From contig VXRN01000023.1 of assembly GCA_009838465.1 (NCBI GenBank), positions 124,001 through 188,000 on the forward strand: a stretch of 64,000 nt of DNA, given 5' to 3'. Made by a program: the position numbers and the translations under genes. Each line of letters opens with the position of its first letter. The first letter of the stretch is position 1. This document shows, one piece after another, positions 50,242-60,020 of the stretch. This DNA comes from Dehalococcoidia bacterium. GTDB lineage: Bacteria > Chloroflexota > Dehalococcoidia > Lucifugimonadales > UBA1123. The notes beneath the pieces are model-generated. The model saw only the letters and a program-made list of their open reading frames with translations. It made no database searches and had not been told where the DNA came from.

Positions 50242-51663
50242 TCAGCAGAGTTGGTACTCCCGGCTGGACACAATCAGCTTGAACATGGACAGGATGAGAT
50301 CCTGCGAGGCACGACCCGTCGGCTCGGCTTCGATTCCACGCGAGGCCACCTCGACCAGCAGCAACCTGGTGTCGTCCGAGACATCCATCGGTCCGAGCAC
50401 GTCCAGGCAGGCCTCCACTAGTTCAGCGGGGTTCGATGAGTCGCTTGTGCCGGTCACGCGGTTGACCAGTCTCTTTACGCCTGGCTTGGAGGTGTCGCCG
50501 AGACGCTGGGCGGCGAAATTAACCCTGTCAACAAGCGAACCGCTGGTAATCCACTCTTCGCCGGTGTGCCATCCCTCCACAGACGGGGGGTCGAGAAGTT
50601 TCTGGCCCATGAAGCCAGCTTCCTCCATGACCATGAAAATGCCGTTGTCGCCGCCGTTGGGCACGGCGTACTCGCCGGTCTTTCTGAGGGTCCCAACAAT
50701 GACCTCCGTAGGGCTCTTGACCCTTCGGAAGCGCGCCTCCTTGAAGAAGTCGGAGTTAAAGAGGACTCTGAGAACCGAGCGGATGTCGTGGTCATGCTCC
50801 TCGTAGGCGGCTGCGAGAGTGTCTATCGCGTCCGGGTCCAGCGGAGGAGTGTCCAACCACTGAGGGACGGGCACCTCATCCGCGACAAAGAAGTTGTAAA
50901 GGTGCCTTGACACGAATCGCCCCGTGGCCGGCTGTTCGCAAATTATTCTGACGACGTCTTCACCATTGAAGTCGCCCTCTTCGCCCAGGAAAGCCTTCGG
51001 GCCGTCATCGTGGTCGTGGTCGCGGTATTCGTGGTGCCATAGAATTCTGCCGTAGGGCCATATTGAGTCTTTCTGCGCCATCATCGCCATGTATTCGCCG
51101 TTCTTGACGGTCCAGCCGGTGAAGGCCCTGGAGCACTCTTTGATGTCGTCCTCGGTGTAGTTGCCCACTCCCATGGAGAAGAGCTCGAGTATCTCTCGGC
51201 CATAATTTTCGTTGATCGAGTCTTTGTGGTTGGTGTGGTTGTCCAGCCAGATGATCATGGCGGGGTCTTTGGACAGCTCGATCAGCAGGTCGTCGAATCG
51301 GCCCAGACCGCATCTTCTGAACGTCCCGATCTGGTTGGTGAGTGAGCCGAGATTGTTGAGCTTGCCCTCGCCCGTGGCGAACACGCCGTGCCAGAAGAGC
51401 GCCATCTTCTCCTCGAGCGGGCATTGCGTGGATATGAGCCTGTAAGCCCAGTAGGCGGCATTGTGCCCCTGCATCGTATGGAGATCAACGTGCCGCCTGA
51501 ATATCAGGTCGTCCGAGATGTGCTGCGGGTTTTGGGGATTCAGAAATTCTTCGACCAGCGCCTGGTAGCCGATTTCCTCATAGCGGTCAAGCTCTTCGGG
51601 CGTCGCTCCGAAACCGGCGCGTCTAGCCAGGTGCGCTATCAGATGCCTTTCCTCAGAACTCAT
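50242..51663 (-). CDS. DUF1800 domain protein, copy 2
   Basis: A 473-residue DUF1800 protein. HLARRAGFGATPEELDRYE is near residue 9, NYGREILELFSMGVGNYTE near residue 154 and LDPPSVEGWHTGEEWITSG near residue 365. It is clearly paralogous to the copies at 31812 and 54674. GGAGG precedes the ATG by about 8 nt. No signal peptide is visible and no DUF1501 partner is adjacent. It lies downstream of the DUF502 gene on the same strand. The function is unknown. Confidence 0.9.
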   Translation of the reverse strand: MSSEERHLIAHLARRAGFGATPEELDRYEEIGYQALVEEFLNPQNPQHISDDLIFRRHVDLHTMQGHNAAYWAYRLISTQCPLEEKMALFWHGVFATGEGKLNNLGSLTNQIGTFRRCGLGRFDDLLIELSKDPAMIIWLDNHTNHKDSINENYGREILELFSMGVGNYTEDDIKECSRAFTGWTVKNGEYMAMMAQKDSIWPYGRILWHHEYRDHDHDDGPKAFLGEEGDFNGEDVVRIICEQPATGRFVSRHLYNFFVADEVPVPQWLDTPPLDPDAIDTLAAAYEEHDHDIRSVLRVLFNSDFFKEARFRRVKSPTEVIVGTLRKTGEYAVPNGGDNGIFMVMEEAGFMGQKLLDPPSVEGWHTGEEWITSGSLVDRVNFAAQRLGDTSKPGVKRLVNRVTGTSDSSNPAELVEACLDVLGPMDVSDDTRLLLVEVASRGIEAEPTGRASQDLILSMFKLIVSSREYQLC

Positions 51664-51714
51664 GTTTTAATTTCCTCCGAAAACAGACTTATCTGATTCT
51701 GGAGTATATAGGGT

Positions 51715-52458
51715 TTAGGACTGGGATGCATCCTCTTGCGCCATCTGGCGCGACTTTTCTACCCTGTACCCTCCGTAAGAGTCAAAAGTGCGTGAGTCGT
51801 CTTCGACAGGCACTCGGGCGAGTGCGAAGTTCTCTGGCAGAGATATTCCGCCGGAGAACACGAGCTTCATGGCGTCCTCCACCGACATATCGGTCTCTAT
51901 GATATTGTCTTCCACCACCAGCGCCATGTTTCCGCTCGTAGGATTTGGGACGGTGGGAACGTACACCACCGCGAGAGATTTTCCGGTTCTCTCCGAGTAC
52001 GCGCGCCCGGTCACGAATCCCATAGCTATCATGTTCTCCCTGGGCCACTCGATGAACACCACGCGGGAGAAGTTGTACTGAGAGGTCAGGGAGGTCATTA
52101 TCTGGCGCGAAACGCCGAATACCGATTTCACGAAAGGTACGCGGAGCATAATTCCGTCCGCTGCTCTCATGCAGTTCATGCCAATTCGGGAAGAAATAAA
52201 CAGACCAATGATGTAGGAGACGATAATCCCTATGACTATTCCAACGCCCGGAAAGTCCAGGCTCAGTTTCATATCCAATACGTTGACAGGGGGAATTTTC
52301 GCAAGGTGCGGCCTAATAAAAGTGTCGGCGTAGCCGATCAGCGCCACCACCACGATCATCGTGATTAGAGTCGGCGCAATCTCGATCAGTCCGTCCATCG
52401 TCTTGGACTGAAAGTGGTCTTTCGCTCTTTTGATGAATCCCCGGTTCCGTGCTCTCAT
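51715..52458 (-). CDS. DUF502 membrane protein
   Basis: A 247-residue DUF502 protein with two hydrophobic segments, GLIEIAPTLITMIVVVALIG near residue 23 and FPGVGIVIGIIVSYIIGLFI near residue 70. They are followed by a conserved cytosolic domain (IPFVKSVF-type segment RVPFVKSVFGVSRQIMTSL, then VFIEWPRENMIAMGFVTG). The family has no proven function; plant members associate with membranes. It sits between the NHL genes and DUF1800 copy 2 on the same strand, so it could be co-expressed with them. Confidence 0.85.
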   Translation of the reverse strand: MRARNRGFIKRAKDHFQSKTMDGLIEIAPTLITMIVVVALIGYADTFIRPHLAKIPPVNVLDMKLSLDFPGVGIVIGIIVSYIIGLFISSRIGMNCMRAADGIMLRVPFVKSVFGVSRQIMTSLTSQYNFSRVVFIEWPRENMIAMGFVTGRAYSERTGKSLAVVYVPTVPNPTSGNMALVVEDNIIETDMSVEDAMKLVFSGGISLPENFALARVPVEDDSRTFDSYGGYRVEKSRQMAQEDASQS

Positions 52459-52604
52459 TTCAAAACACCCAGCCTCGGGAGTGATATGTTTCTACCCTAC
52501 TCCTAACACAGGCAGACTAACAATTCGCTTTGCTGGCTATGTTTTTCCTGTTCTCGGAACTTCGACCCCGACACATATATGAAACATGAGCATTTCGCAC
52601 AAAG

Positions 52605-53603
52605 TCATTGCTCGTATATTTGTATTCTGTGTCTGCTGTGTTCGGTCACGTACAGGCGATCCTGGGAGTCCAGCTTCACTGATACAGGCCCCCAGAACAG
52701 AGGCTCGGTCTGCGACGCGACATGATAGGGTGTCTGAAGGTGGTCCGGCAGTTCCTCCACCAGAAGTTCGGATTCTTTCCTCACGTCGTACTCGTCGGGG
52801 TTTACCTCCAGCCACTCTTCCGCCCACTTGGACAGGGTAGCCTCTCCGCGCAGAAGCTGGTGAAAGGAGCCGTCCGGGTTGAGTACCTGCACACGCTCGT
52901 TGCCCCAGTCGGCGACGTGTATCTTGCCTTCGCCGTCAACCGCCACTGAACTCGGACGGTGGAACTGGCCCTCGCCATTGCCGGACTGGCCATAGGCCGC
53001 GATGAACTCTCCTTCAGGAGTGAACTTCTGGATGCGATCATTGCGCCAGTCGGCTACGTAAACATTGCCTTCCGTGTCCACGGTGGCGCCCCAGGGCAGA
53101 TCGAATTGACCGGGGCCGTTGCCCTCTTCGCCCCAGGACAGAACGGACTCGCCATCGGCTGTCAACTTGTGAACCCTGGCGGCATACTGCTCAACGACGT
53201 ACACGGAACCGTCCGCGTCGTGAGCTATTCCCGCGGGACCGACGAGAGTCCCGACACCCGTCACGTCTTTGCCCCACTTGTTGACGAAGTTGCCCTGGTT
53301 GTCGAACACTTTCACTTCATTCAGCGATTCGTCCGTAACGAACAGGTTGTCCTGGGCATCGAAATTCATGCAGACCGGCACGCGGAACTGGTCGTGGCCG
53401 TCGCCCGGACCGGTGCTGAATTCACCGAGCCAGTCCTCGTCAAAAGTGCATATCTGGATGCGGATGCCACGTGGATTCAGGCCGCCCATCCTGTTCAGCA
53501 CGAATATCCGCCCGTCGCCACTGAAGGCGACGTCGTAGGGGTAGTTGAACCCGCGTCCTATGGGCTGGTTGGAGTTGAATCCGATGGTCTTTAGATACTT
53601 CAT
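52605..53603 (-). CDS. NHL-repeat beta-propeller protein, copy 2
   Basis: A 332-residue six-bladed NHL protein with repeats such as GEEGNGPGQFDLPWGATVD near residue 155 and KIHVADWGNERVQVLNPDG near residue 220. The last blade holds the helical insertion beginning GEATLSKWAEEWLEVN near residue 245, shared with the other two NHL proteins. There is no signal peptide. Only 12 nt separate it from NHL copy 3 upstream, and the pair lies between two DUF1800 genes. The binding partner or substrate is unknown. Confidence 0.87.
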   Translation of the reverse strand: MKYLKTIGFNSNQPIGRGFNYPYDVAFSGDGRIFVLNRMGGLNPRGIRIQICTFDEDWLGEFSTGPGDGHDQFRVPVCMNFDAQDNLFVTDESLNEVKVFDNQGNFVNKWGKDVTGVGTLVGPAGIAHDADGSVYVVEQYAARVHKLTADGESVLSWGEEGNGPGQFDLPWGATVDTEGNVYVADWRNDRIQKFTPEGEFIAAYGQSGNGEGQFHRPSSVAVDGEGKIHVADWGNERVQVLNPDGSFHQLLRGEATLSKWAEEWLEVNPDEYDVRKESELLVEELPDHLQTPYHVASQTEPLFWGPVSVKLDSQDRLYVTEHSRHRIQIYEQ

Positions 53604-53615
53604 ATGGGTTAACCC

Positions 53616-54620
53616 TTATATGTTGAACTGCGGATCGCTGTAATCGAGTAGCTTGTTGTAAATCTGGATACGCCACCTTTGGGTGTCGGCGACCATGATC
53701 CTTGAGTTCAGCGCGTCGAACGCTACCGCGGTGGGCAGCGCGAATCGCCACTCCGGTTCGAGCGAATAGACTCGACGACGGGCCTTGTAAACGTCCGGGT
53801 TGCTGCGGACGTACTCTACTTGCCACTTGGAAAGCTCTTGGGCGTCTCCGATGAAGGTGGTCAGGTAATTGCAGTCGGAGTCGTAGGCCTGGACGCGGTG
53901 GTTGGCCCAGTCGCACACGTAGATGTCCCCGTCAGGATCAACGGCGACGTCCGACGGGTGGTCGAATTCGTTGTTGCCACTGCCTTGGCTTCCGAATGCG
54001 AAAACGAACTCCCCCCTGGCGTCGAACTTCTGTATGCGGTGGTTCTTGTGGTCCGCTATGTAGATGAACCCGTCCGCGTCGGTTGTAATGCCCCAGGGGG
54101 AGTCGAACTCTCCTTCGCCGGACCCGCGGACACCCCACTCCGAGATGTACCGCCCGTCGGTGCTGAGCTTCTGCACCCTATGGTTGTGGGTGTCCACGAC
54201 CAGCAGGTTGCCATCGGCGTCCATGGCTATGCCGGACGGCCTTCGGAATTGGCCCTCGCCGTTACCGGACTCGCCGAACGACCTCAGCAACTCTCCGTCC
54301 TTGCTGAAGACCGTCACCCTGTCCGTCCATGCGTCTGTCACATAGACGTTCGACTCGCCGTCCAGCGTTATCCCGGAAGGCCACATGAACTGCCCCGGAG
54401 ACTCGCCCCGCTCACCCATGCGGCTGATGACATCTTCTTCGCCCGCCATGTTTCCGACCTTGAAGCGCGCCACGTCGCACGTGCGATCTATCCGTGTAAT
54501 CACCGCAAACATATCTCCGTCGAAGCCGGGCGCCAGCGACACCGGCCCCATGACCTCGTTTCGCCCTCCGACCACATGGCTGAAGTCGTAAACCCTGTCA
54601 CCTACTATTCTAGTCAGCAT
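53616..54620 (-). CDS. NHL-repeat beta-propeller protein, copy 3
   Basis: A 334-residue NHL propeller with repeats such as GESGNGEGQFRRPSGIAMD near residue 115 and FIYIADHKNHRIQKFDARG near residue 185. The insertion GDAQELSKWQVEYVRSN lies near residue 255, and the protein ends VADTQRWRIQIYNKLLDYSD. It follows DUF1800 copy 3 by 53 nt on the same strand and precedes NHL copy 2. This recurrent DUF1800-NHL neighbourhood is the best functional clue. Confidence 0.87.
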   Translation of the reverse strand: MLTRIVGDRVYDFSHVVGGRNEVMGPVSLAPGFDGDMFAVITRIDRTCDVARFKVGNMAGEEDVISRMGERGESPGQFMWPSGITLDGESNVYVTDAWTDRVTVFSKDGELLRSFGESGNGEGQFRRPSGIAMDADGNLLVVDTHNHRVQKLSTDGRYISEWGVRGSGEGEFDSPWGITTDADGFIYIADHKNHRIQKFDARGEFVFAFGSQGSGNNEFDHPSDVAVDPDGDIYVCDWANHRVQAYDSDCNYLTTFIGDAQELSKWQVEYVRSNPDVYKARRRVYSLEPEWRFALPTAVAFDALNSRIMVADTQRWRIQIYNKLLDYSDPQFNI

Positions 54621-54673
54621 TTTATCTGATCCCCGTCCCGTGCATGATTCTTAATCGCCAATAACCAATTGAC

Positions 54674-56071
54674 CTACGCGAACTGGTACTCCCGCGTGGC
54701 CACGATTAGCTGCAACATCTCCGACACGCGCCTCGCGGAATCGGCTTCGTTGGCTTCATCCCATGCCAGGTCACCCTCGATCTCTGCGTGGCTCACTAGT
54801 TCAGACATGGTTTCGTCTTTGACCTCGACCTCTCCCAGCAGTTCCAGGCAGGCCCTCACGACCGATTCGGGCGAGGCGCCCACGTCCTTCACTCGTTCTA
54901 CTATATTCCTCACTCCAGGACGCTCGAGGTCTCCCATCATGTCTGAGACGAAGTTAGCCCTCTTCATCAGGGTTCCGCTGTTTACCCACTCGACGCCCGA
55001 ATGCCAGCCTTCCACGCTCGGAGGGTTCAGAAGTTCCTGCCCCATGTAGGTTATGTGGCTAGCCCAGTCGAATATCTCAGGTCCCGGAAGTTCCACGCCC
55101 CCTGCCATCCTGACTGTTCCGACGACGACCTCGGTGGGGTTCTTAACCTTGGCGAAACGAGCCTCTTTGAAGAAGTCGGAGTTGAACATGACTCGGAGCG
55201 CATAGGTCATGTCGAAGTCCGACTCCGTAAGCGCGCTCGCTATGGCCTCGACCGCTTCCGGGTCTCTGGGAGGGGAGACTTGCCACGCAGGTACCTGAAC
55301 CTCGTCTGCGACGAAGAAACTGTACAGGTGGCGCGCTATGAACCGCGCCGTGGCGGGATGAGCGAGAACTATGTCAATGATGTCCTCGCCGTCGAAGTCC
55401 CCCTTGTGTCCCAGGAAGTCTTTCTCTCCGTAGTCGTGGTCGTCTTCTTTGAACTCGAAGTACCAGTCCCAGCGCCCCATGTGGAAGCGCGGCAGCTTGG
55501 GCGTCATCGTCCACCCCGTGAACGCTCGCGAGCACTCGTAAACGTCCTCCTCGGTATAGTTGCCCACGCCCATGGTGAACAGTTCGAGCAGTTCGCGGCC
55601 CCAGTTCTCATTGATAGCCGTCGCGTGGTTTTCATGGTTGTCCAGCCAGAACAGCATGGCGGGATTTCTGGCGACTTCCACCAGCAGGTCGCGGTACTTC
55701 CCCATTCCCTTCTCGCGGAACAGGTCAATCATGTCCGTTATCTCGTCGTAGTGGTCAACCTTCGACACGCCCGTGGCGAATATCTGGTGCCAGAACAGGC
55801 ACATCTTTTCCTGGAGGGGCGCTTCCGTGTTCACCATTCTCCACACCCAGCCCGTCTGCCCCTGGCCGCCCGCAGTTCCGGGCTTCCACTGGAATTGGTA
55901 GTAGCGCAGGAATTCATATATGTCCACAGGCTCATGGTCCTCGGGACGCAGGAGTCCCTCGACCGTCGCCTCGTAGCCCTTCGCCAGTCGCTCTTCCAGT
56001 TCCTCGCGTGTCGCCCCAAATCCTGCCCGTCTCATCAGGTGTGCCATTAGAGCGAGGTCGTCTTTCGCCAT
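54674..56071 (-). CDS. DUF1800 domain protein, copy 3
   Basis: A 465-residue DUF1800 protein. HLMRRAGFGATREELEERL is near residue 10, NWGRELLELFTMGVGNYTE near residue 155 and LNPPSVEGWHSGVEWVNSG near residue 355. An aromatic, glycine-rich insertion (PGTAGGQGQTGWVWRMVN) near residue 65 is absent from copies 1 and 2. CAGGAGAT precedes the ATG at 56071. It heads a minus-strand cluster with two NHL genes. There is no signal peptide and the function is unknown. Confidence 0.9.
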   Translation of the reverse strand: MAKDDLALMAHLMRRAGFGATREELEERLAKGYEATVEGLLRPEDHEPVDIYEFLRYYQFQWKPGTAGGQGQTGWVWRMVNTEAPLQEKMCLFWHQIFATGVSKVDHYDEITDMIDLFREKGMGKYRDLLVEVARNPAMLFWLDNHENHATAINENWGRELLELFTMGVGNYTEEDVYECSRAFTGWTMTPKLPRFHMGRWDWYFEFKEDDHDYGEKDFLGHKGDFDGEDIIDIVLAHPATARFIARHLYSFFVADEVQVPAWQVSPPRDPEAVEAIASALTESDFDMTYALRVMFNSDFFKEARFAKVKNPTEVVVGTVRMAGGVELPGPEIFDWASHITYMGQELLNPPSVEGWHSGVEWVNSGTLMKRANFVSDMMGDLERPGVRNIVERVKDVGASPESVVRACLELLGEVEVKDETMSELVSHAEIEGDLAWDEANEADSARRVSEMLQLIVATREYQFA

Positions 56072-56299
56072 TGTTCGTATCTCCTGGTTCAGCCGTATCA
56101 CCGAGCATATTCGACTTGATTTACAACGGTCTGTTGCTCGGCGCCATTTCTTCTAGTCCAGTCAGGATTATATTATTGACCGATGCGCTAGGCAAACCTT
56201 GTTCTAACTCAAATTCAAAATCGAATTCGGTACATCCCCATATCCTGCATATCCTGATTCAGATAGACGACCCGGATAAGGGTGAGGGCTCAGCCTTCC

Positions 56300-56329
56300 T
56301 TGACCCGCCGAAAGCCCCTTCGCTATACT
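56300..56329 (+). promoter_or_regulatory. probable promoter of the suf operon
   Basis: TTGACC (56300-56305), an 18-nt spacer, then TATACT (56324-56329), about 55 nt before the sufB start. The remaining part of the 313-bp divergent gap 56072-56384 shows no gene. An Rrf2-type operator was not identified. Confidence 0.5.
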
Positions 56330-56384
56330 TGAATTCGGTATTCTTGACCTTACAGATCAACAAATGTCAGGAGCGGTGATTCGC

Positions 56385-57845
56385 ATGACCACAGCGAACG
56401 TCATTTCCAGGGAAACGAGACTTGATGACTCCCAGTACAAGTGGGGCTTTGACTTCGACTACGAATCGGAAACGGCCCCAAAGGGCCTTTCGGAAGACAC
56501 TGTCCGGTTCATATCCCACAAGAAGAATGAACCCGAATGGATGCTCGAATGGCGCCTGAAGGCTTTTAGGCACTGGGAGCGGCTGGGGCTGGAAGAGCCG
56601 ACCTGGGCGAATGTGAGCTATCCCCAGATTGATTTCCAGGACATCGTTTACTACGCAGCGCCTAAGTCCCAGGACGACGGCCCCAAGAGCCTGGACGACG
56701 TGGACCCCGAGATTCTGGAGGCGTTCGACAAACTCGGCATCCCGTTGGAGGAACAGAAGAAGCTGAGCGGCGTCGCGGTTGACGCGGTGCTGGACAGCGT
56801 TTCGGTAGCCACGACCTACCAGAAGATGCTCGAGGATGCGGGCGTCATCTTCTGCCCCATCTCCGAGGCCGTTCAGAAGTACCCCGAACTCGTGCAGAAG
56901 TATCTGGGCTCGGTGGTGCCATACACTGACAACTTCTACGCCACGCTCAACTCCGCTGTCTTCAGTGACGGCTCCTTCTGCTACGTCCCGCCCGGAGTCA
57001 GATGCCCAATCGAGCTAATGACTTACTTCCGAATCAACGAGCTCGATTCCGGCCAGTTCGAACGGACTCTGATCATCGCCGACAAGGGCAGCTATGTCAG
57101 CTACCTGGAGGGATGCACCGCCCCCATCCGCAAGACGAACCAGCTTCACGCGGCGGTTGTCGAACTGGTGACCCTGGACGACGCCGAGATCAAGTATTCG
57201 ACGCTCCAGAATTGGTATCCGGGTGACAAGGAAGGCAACGGTGGGGTCTATAACTTCGTGACCAAGCGCGGGGCGTGCCGCGGAAAGAATTCCAAGATAA
57301 GCTGGACCCAGGTGGAGACCGGATCGGCCATCACCTGGAAGTACCCTAGCGTGATACTTCAGGGCGACGATTCGGTCGGCGAGTTCTACTCGGTCGCGCT
57401 GGTGAATAACTACCAGCAGGCCGACACCGGAACCAAGATGATCCATATGGGCAAGAACACCAAGAGCACCATAGTGGCCAAGGGAATCAGCGCGGGACAC
57501 GCCCAGAACACCTATCGCGGAATGGTCAGGATAATGCCGTCCGCGTCCGGCGCGCGCAACTTCACACAGTGCGACAGCCTGCTCATCGGAAGCGAGTGCG
57601 GTGCGCACACGGTCCCCTACATCGAGGTCAGAAACCCGACGGCCCAGATGGGACACGAGGCGACGACATCCAAGGTCAACGACGACCAACTCTTCTACCT
57701 CCAGCAGCGGGGCATAGACCAGGAAGAGGCCAACTACATGATAATCAACGGCTTCTGCCGCGGGATATTCAAGGAACTACCCTTTGAGTTCGCGGCTGAG
57801 GCCAGCCAATTGCTTCGAGTCAGCCTTGAGGGCACTGTCGGGTAA
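56385..57845 (+). CDS. sufB: Fe-S cluster assembly scaffold SufB
   Basis: A 486-residue SufB of the SufBCD scaffold, which builds iron-sulfur clusters in the cytoplasm. Family segments are [19 protein letters not shown] near residue 16, [20 protein letters not shown] near residue 185, [20 protein letters not shown] near residue 240 and the C-terminal [20 protein letters not shown] near residue 398, which carries the conserved Cys. I use the ATG at 56385 with AGGAG upstream; an ATG at 56364 adds seven residues. It heads an eight-gene operon. Confidence 0.96.
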   Translation: MTTANVISRETRLDDSQYKWGFDFDYESETAPKGLSEDTVRFISHKKNEPEWMLEWRLKAFRHWERLGLEEPTWANVSYPQIDFQDIVYYAAPKSQDDGPKSLDDVDPEILEAFDKLGIPLEEQKKLSGVAVDAVLDSVSVATTYQKMLEDAGVIFCPISEAVQKYPELVQKYLGSVVPYTDNFYATLNSAVFSDGSFCYVPPGVRCPIELMTYFRINELDSGQFERTLIIADKGSYVSYLEGCTAPIRKTNQLHAAVVELVTLDDAEIKYSTLQNWYPGDKEGNGGVYNFVTKRGACRGKNSKISWTQVETGSAITWKYPSVILQGDDSVGEFYSVALVNNYQQADTGTKMIHMGKNTKSTIVAKGISAGHAQNTYRGMVRIMPSASGARNFTQCDSLLIGSECGAHTVPYIEVRNPTAQMGHEATTSKVNDDQLFYLQQRGIDQEEANYMIINGFCRGIFKELPFEFAAEASQLLRVSLEGTVG

Positions 57846-57884
57846 ATTCAGCACTAAGTAAAAATAGGGATTAGCACACCAAAA

Positions 57885-58646
57885 ATGCTTGAAGTACGCG
57901 ATCTGCACGTTTCGATAGAAGACACCGAAATCCTGAAGGGCGTCAGCCTGACGGTAAACGAGGGGGAGGTTCATGCGATAATGGGGCCCAACGGCTCCGG
58001 CAAAAGCACGCTCGCCAACGTCGTCGCTGGAAGGCCCGAGTACGCCGTAACCTCCGGCGAGATACTCTATGACGGCGAGGAAATCTCCGAATGGTTCCCC
58101 GAATACCGCGCCCGCGAAGGCATCTTCCTCGCCATGCAGTACCCCGTGGAACTTCCCGGTGTCCGCACATGGCAGTTCCTCAAGGCCGCCGTGGATGCTA
58201 TACGAGAACACAAGGGCGAGTCCGAACTCTCGATTCGCCAGTTCGACCGCCTTCTCGACTCTAAACGGGAGATGGTCAACATTCACGACGACCTCGTGCG
58301 ACGCTCCGTAAACGAGGGCTACTCCGGCGGCGAGAAGAAGCGCAACGAGATTCTTCAGCTCGCGCTCCTTGACCCGCGACTAGCCCTGCTGGATGAAACC
58401 GACTCCGGGCTGGACATTGACGCGCTGAGAATCGTTGCCGAGGGCGTCAACGGCTTCAGGAGCGAGGACAAGGCCATAGTGCTGGTGACACACTACCAGC
58501 GCATCCTGAATTACATCACTCCCGACTTCGTACACGTCCTGGTGGACGGGCGCATAGTCCGCTCCGGAGGCAAGGAACTTGCCCTCGAACTTGAGGAGAA
58601 GGGCTACGACTGGATAATTAAGGAAGCGGCGGCCGTAGCTGTCTAA
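57885..58646 (+). CDS. sufC: Fe-S assembly ATPase SufC
   Basis: A 253-residue ABC-type ATPase of the SufBCD complex. Walker A is MGPNGSGKSTLANVVAG near residue 32. The SufC-specific signature is NEGYSGGEKKRNEILQLAL near residue 140 and Walker B is RLALLDETDSGLDIDALRI. The last part has YQRILNYITPDFVHVLVDGR, which marks the SufC switch region. It lies between sufB and sufD, as is usual. Confidence 0.97.
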   Translation: MLEVRDLHVSIEDTEILKGVSLTVNEGEVHAIMGPNGSGKSTLANVVAGRPEYAVTSGEILYDGEEISEWFPEYRAREGIFLAMQYPVELPGVRTWQFLKAAVDAIREHKGESELSIRQFDRLLDSKREMVNIHDDLVRRSVNEGYSGGEKKRNEILQLALLDPRLALLDETDSGLDIDALRIVAEGVNGFRSEDKAIVLVTHYQRILNYITPDFVHVLVDGRIVRSGGKELALELEEKGYDWIIKEAAAVAV

Positions 58647-58691
58647 CGATTTCCGATCACTGAGAACTGAAAACTAACGACTTGGGAAGAA

Positions 58692-60008
58692 ATGACACAA
58701 GCATTGACAGAATACGACCGCTATGCCGACCAGTACGCCAACGTCGCGGGTTCCGGCCCGACTTGGCTGCACAACTTGAGACAGAAAGGCTTCGACAATT
58801 TCTCGCGGCTTGGATTTCCGACTGCGCGTAGAGGAAACGAGGCATGGAAGTACACGAATGTAGCGCCGGTAGCGCGCGCGGAATTTTCCGTATCTACATC
58901 GGATGAATCGCCCTCGGTCGAGGCGCTGCGTGACTCTCTGCCCTGGGTAGATGACTGGAATACACTGGTCTTCGTAAACGGACGGTTCTCACCTGAACTG
59001 TCTATTGTCCATGATACCGGGAGTGTCACCGTCTCCGGTCTGTCGGCCTTGGTGGAGTCGGACGGCACCGTGGCGCGACAGCATCTCGGCTCCCTGGCCT
59101 CGGTTGAGGACGACGGATTCGCCGCGCTCAACACCGCCTTCATTGGCGACGGCGCGGTCGTTCATGTTCCCGACAACGTGAGAGTAGAACGGCCCGTTCA
59201 CCTGGCGTTCGTGTCAACCGAGGAAGTCAGTTTCGTCGCACATCCTCGCGTGCTGGTGGTTGCCGGTTCCGAGTCTGAAGCGACGGTAGTCGAGAGCTAC
59301 ATGAGCCTCGGTGAGAATCCATACTTCACCAACGCGGTCACTGAGGTAGTGGTCGAAGAGGGTGCGCGAGTAGAGCATTATCGCCTGATGGATGAGAGCG
59401 ACGAGTCATACCATGTCGGAGTAGCGCGCGTTCGCCAGAAGGATGGCAGTTCATTTTCTTCACGCGCCTTCTACAAGGGTGTCGGACTCGGCAGGCACGA
59501 CCTCTACGCGCTTATAGGCGATGGATGTGAGACCGACCTCAGCGGTCTTTACATCACCTCAGGCTCCCAGCACATGGACAACTTCATCAACCTGGACCAC
59601 GCACAGCCAAACTCCACGAGCAGGCTCTACTACAAGGGTATCCTGTCCGGCAGGTCGAGGGCGGTGTTCGGCGGCACGGTTTTCGTGCGCGAGGGCGCCG
59701 ACAAGACGGACTCGCTCCAGTCCGACAAGAACCTTCTGCTTTCGCCGGACGCGGAGGTGGACTCCAAGCCCGCGCTGTTCATCTGGGCTGATGACGTGAA
59801 GTGCGGCCATGGCGCTACAGCAGGCAACGTGGACGAGGACACCGTCTTCTATATGAGAAGCCGCGGCGTGGACCTGGAGACCGCGAGCCGGCTGCTCATA
59901 TTCGGTTTCGCCTCTGAGATAATAGATACAGTCGCTCTGTCGGAACTGCGCGAGTATCTCGAACGCTCCTTTCTGGAGGCGATACCAAAGTATGAATTCA
60001 ACTTCTGA
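58692..60008 (+). CDS. sufD: Fe-S assembly scaffold SufD
   Basis: A 438-residue SufD. It has the typical GNEAWKYTNVAPVARAEF near residue 48 and YKGILSGRSRAVFGGTVFVR near residue 315. The conserved C-terminal KCGHGATAGNVDEDTVFYMR near residue 370 includes the His/Cys region at the SufB interface. It is part of the SufBC2D scaffold. Confidence 0.95.
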   Translation: MTQALTEYDRYADQYANVAGSGPTWLHNLRQKGFDNFSRLGFPTARRGNEAWKYTNVAPVARAEFSVSTSDESPSVEALRDSLPWVDDWNTLVFVNGRFSPELSIVHDTGSVTVSGLSALVESDGTVARQHLGSLASVEDDGFAALNTAFIGDGAVVHVPDNVRVERPVHLAFVSTEEVSFVAHPRVLVVAGSESEATVVESYMSLGENPYFTNAVTEVVVEEGARVEHYRLMDESDESYHVGVARVRQKDGSSFSSRAFYKGVGLGRHDLYALIGDGCETDLSGLYITSGSQHMDNFINLDHAQPNSTSRLYYKGILSGRSRAVFGGTVFVREGADKTDSLQSDKNLLLSPDAEVDSKPALFIWADDVKCGHGATAGNVDEDTVFYMRSRGVDLETASRLLIFGFASEIIDTVALSELREYLERSFLEAIPKYEFNF

Positions 60009-60020
60009 GGAATCAAATCT

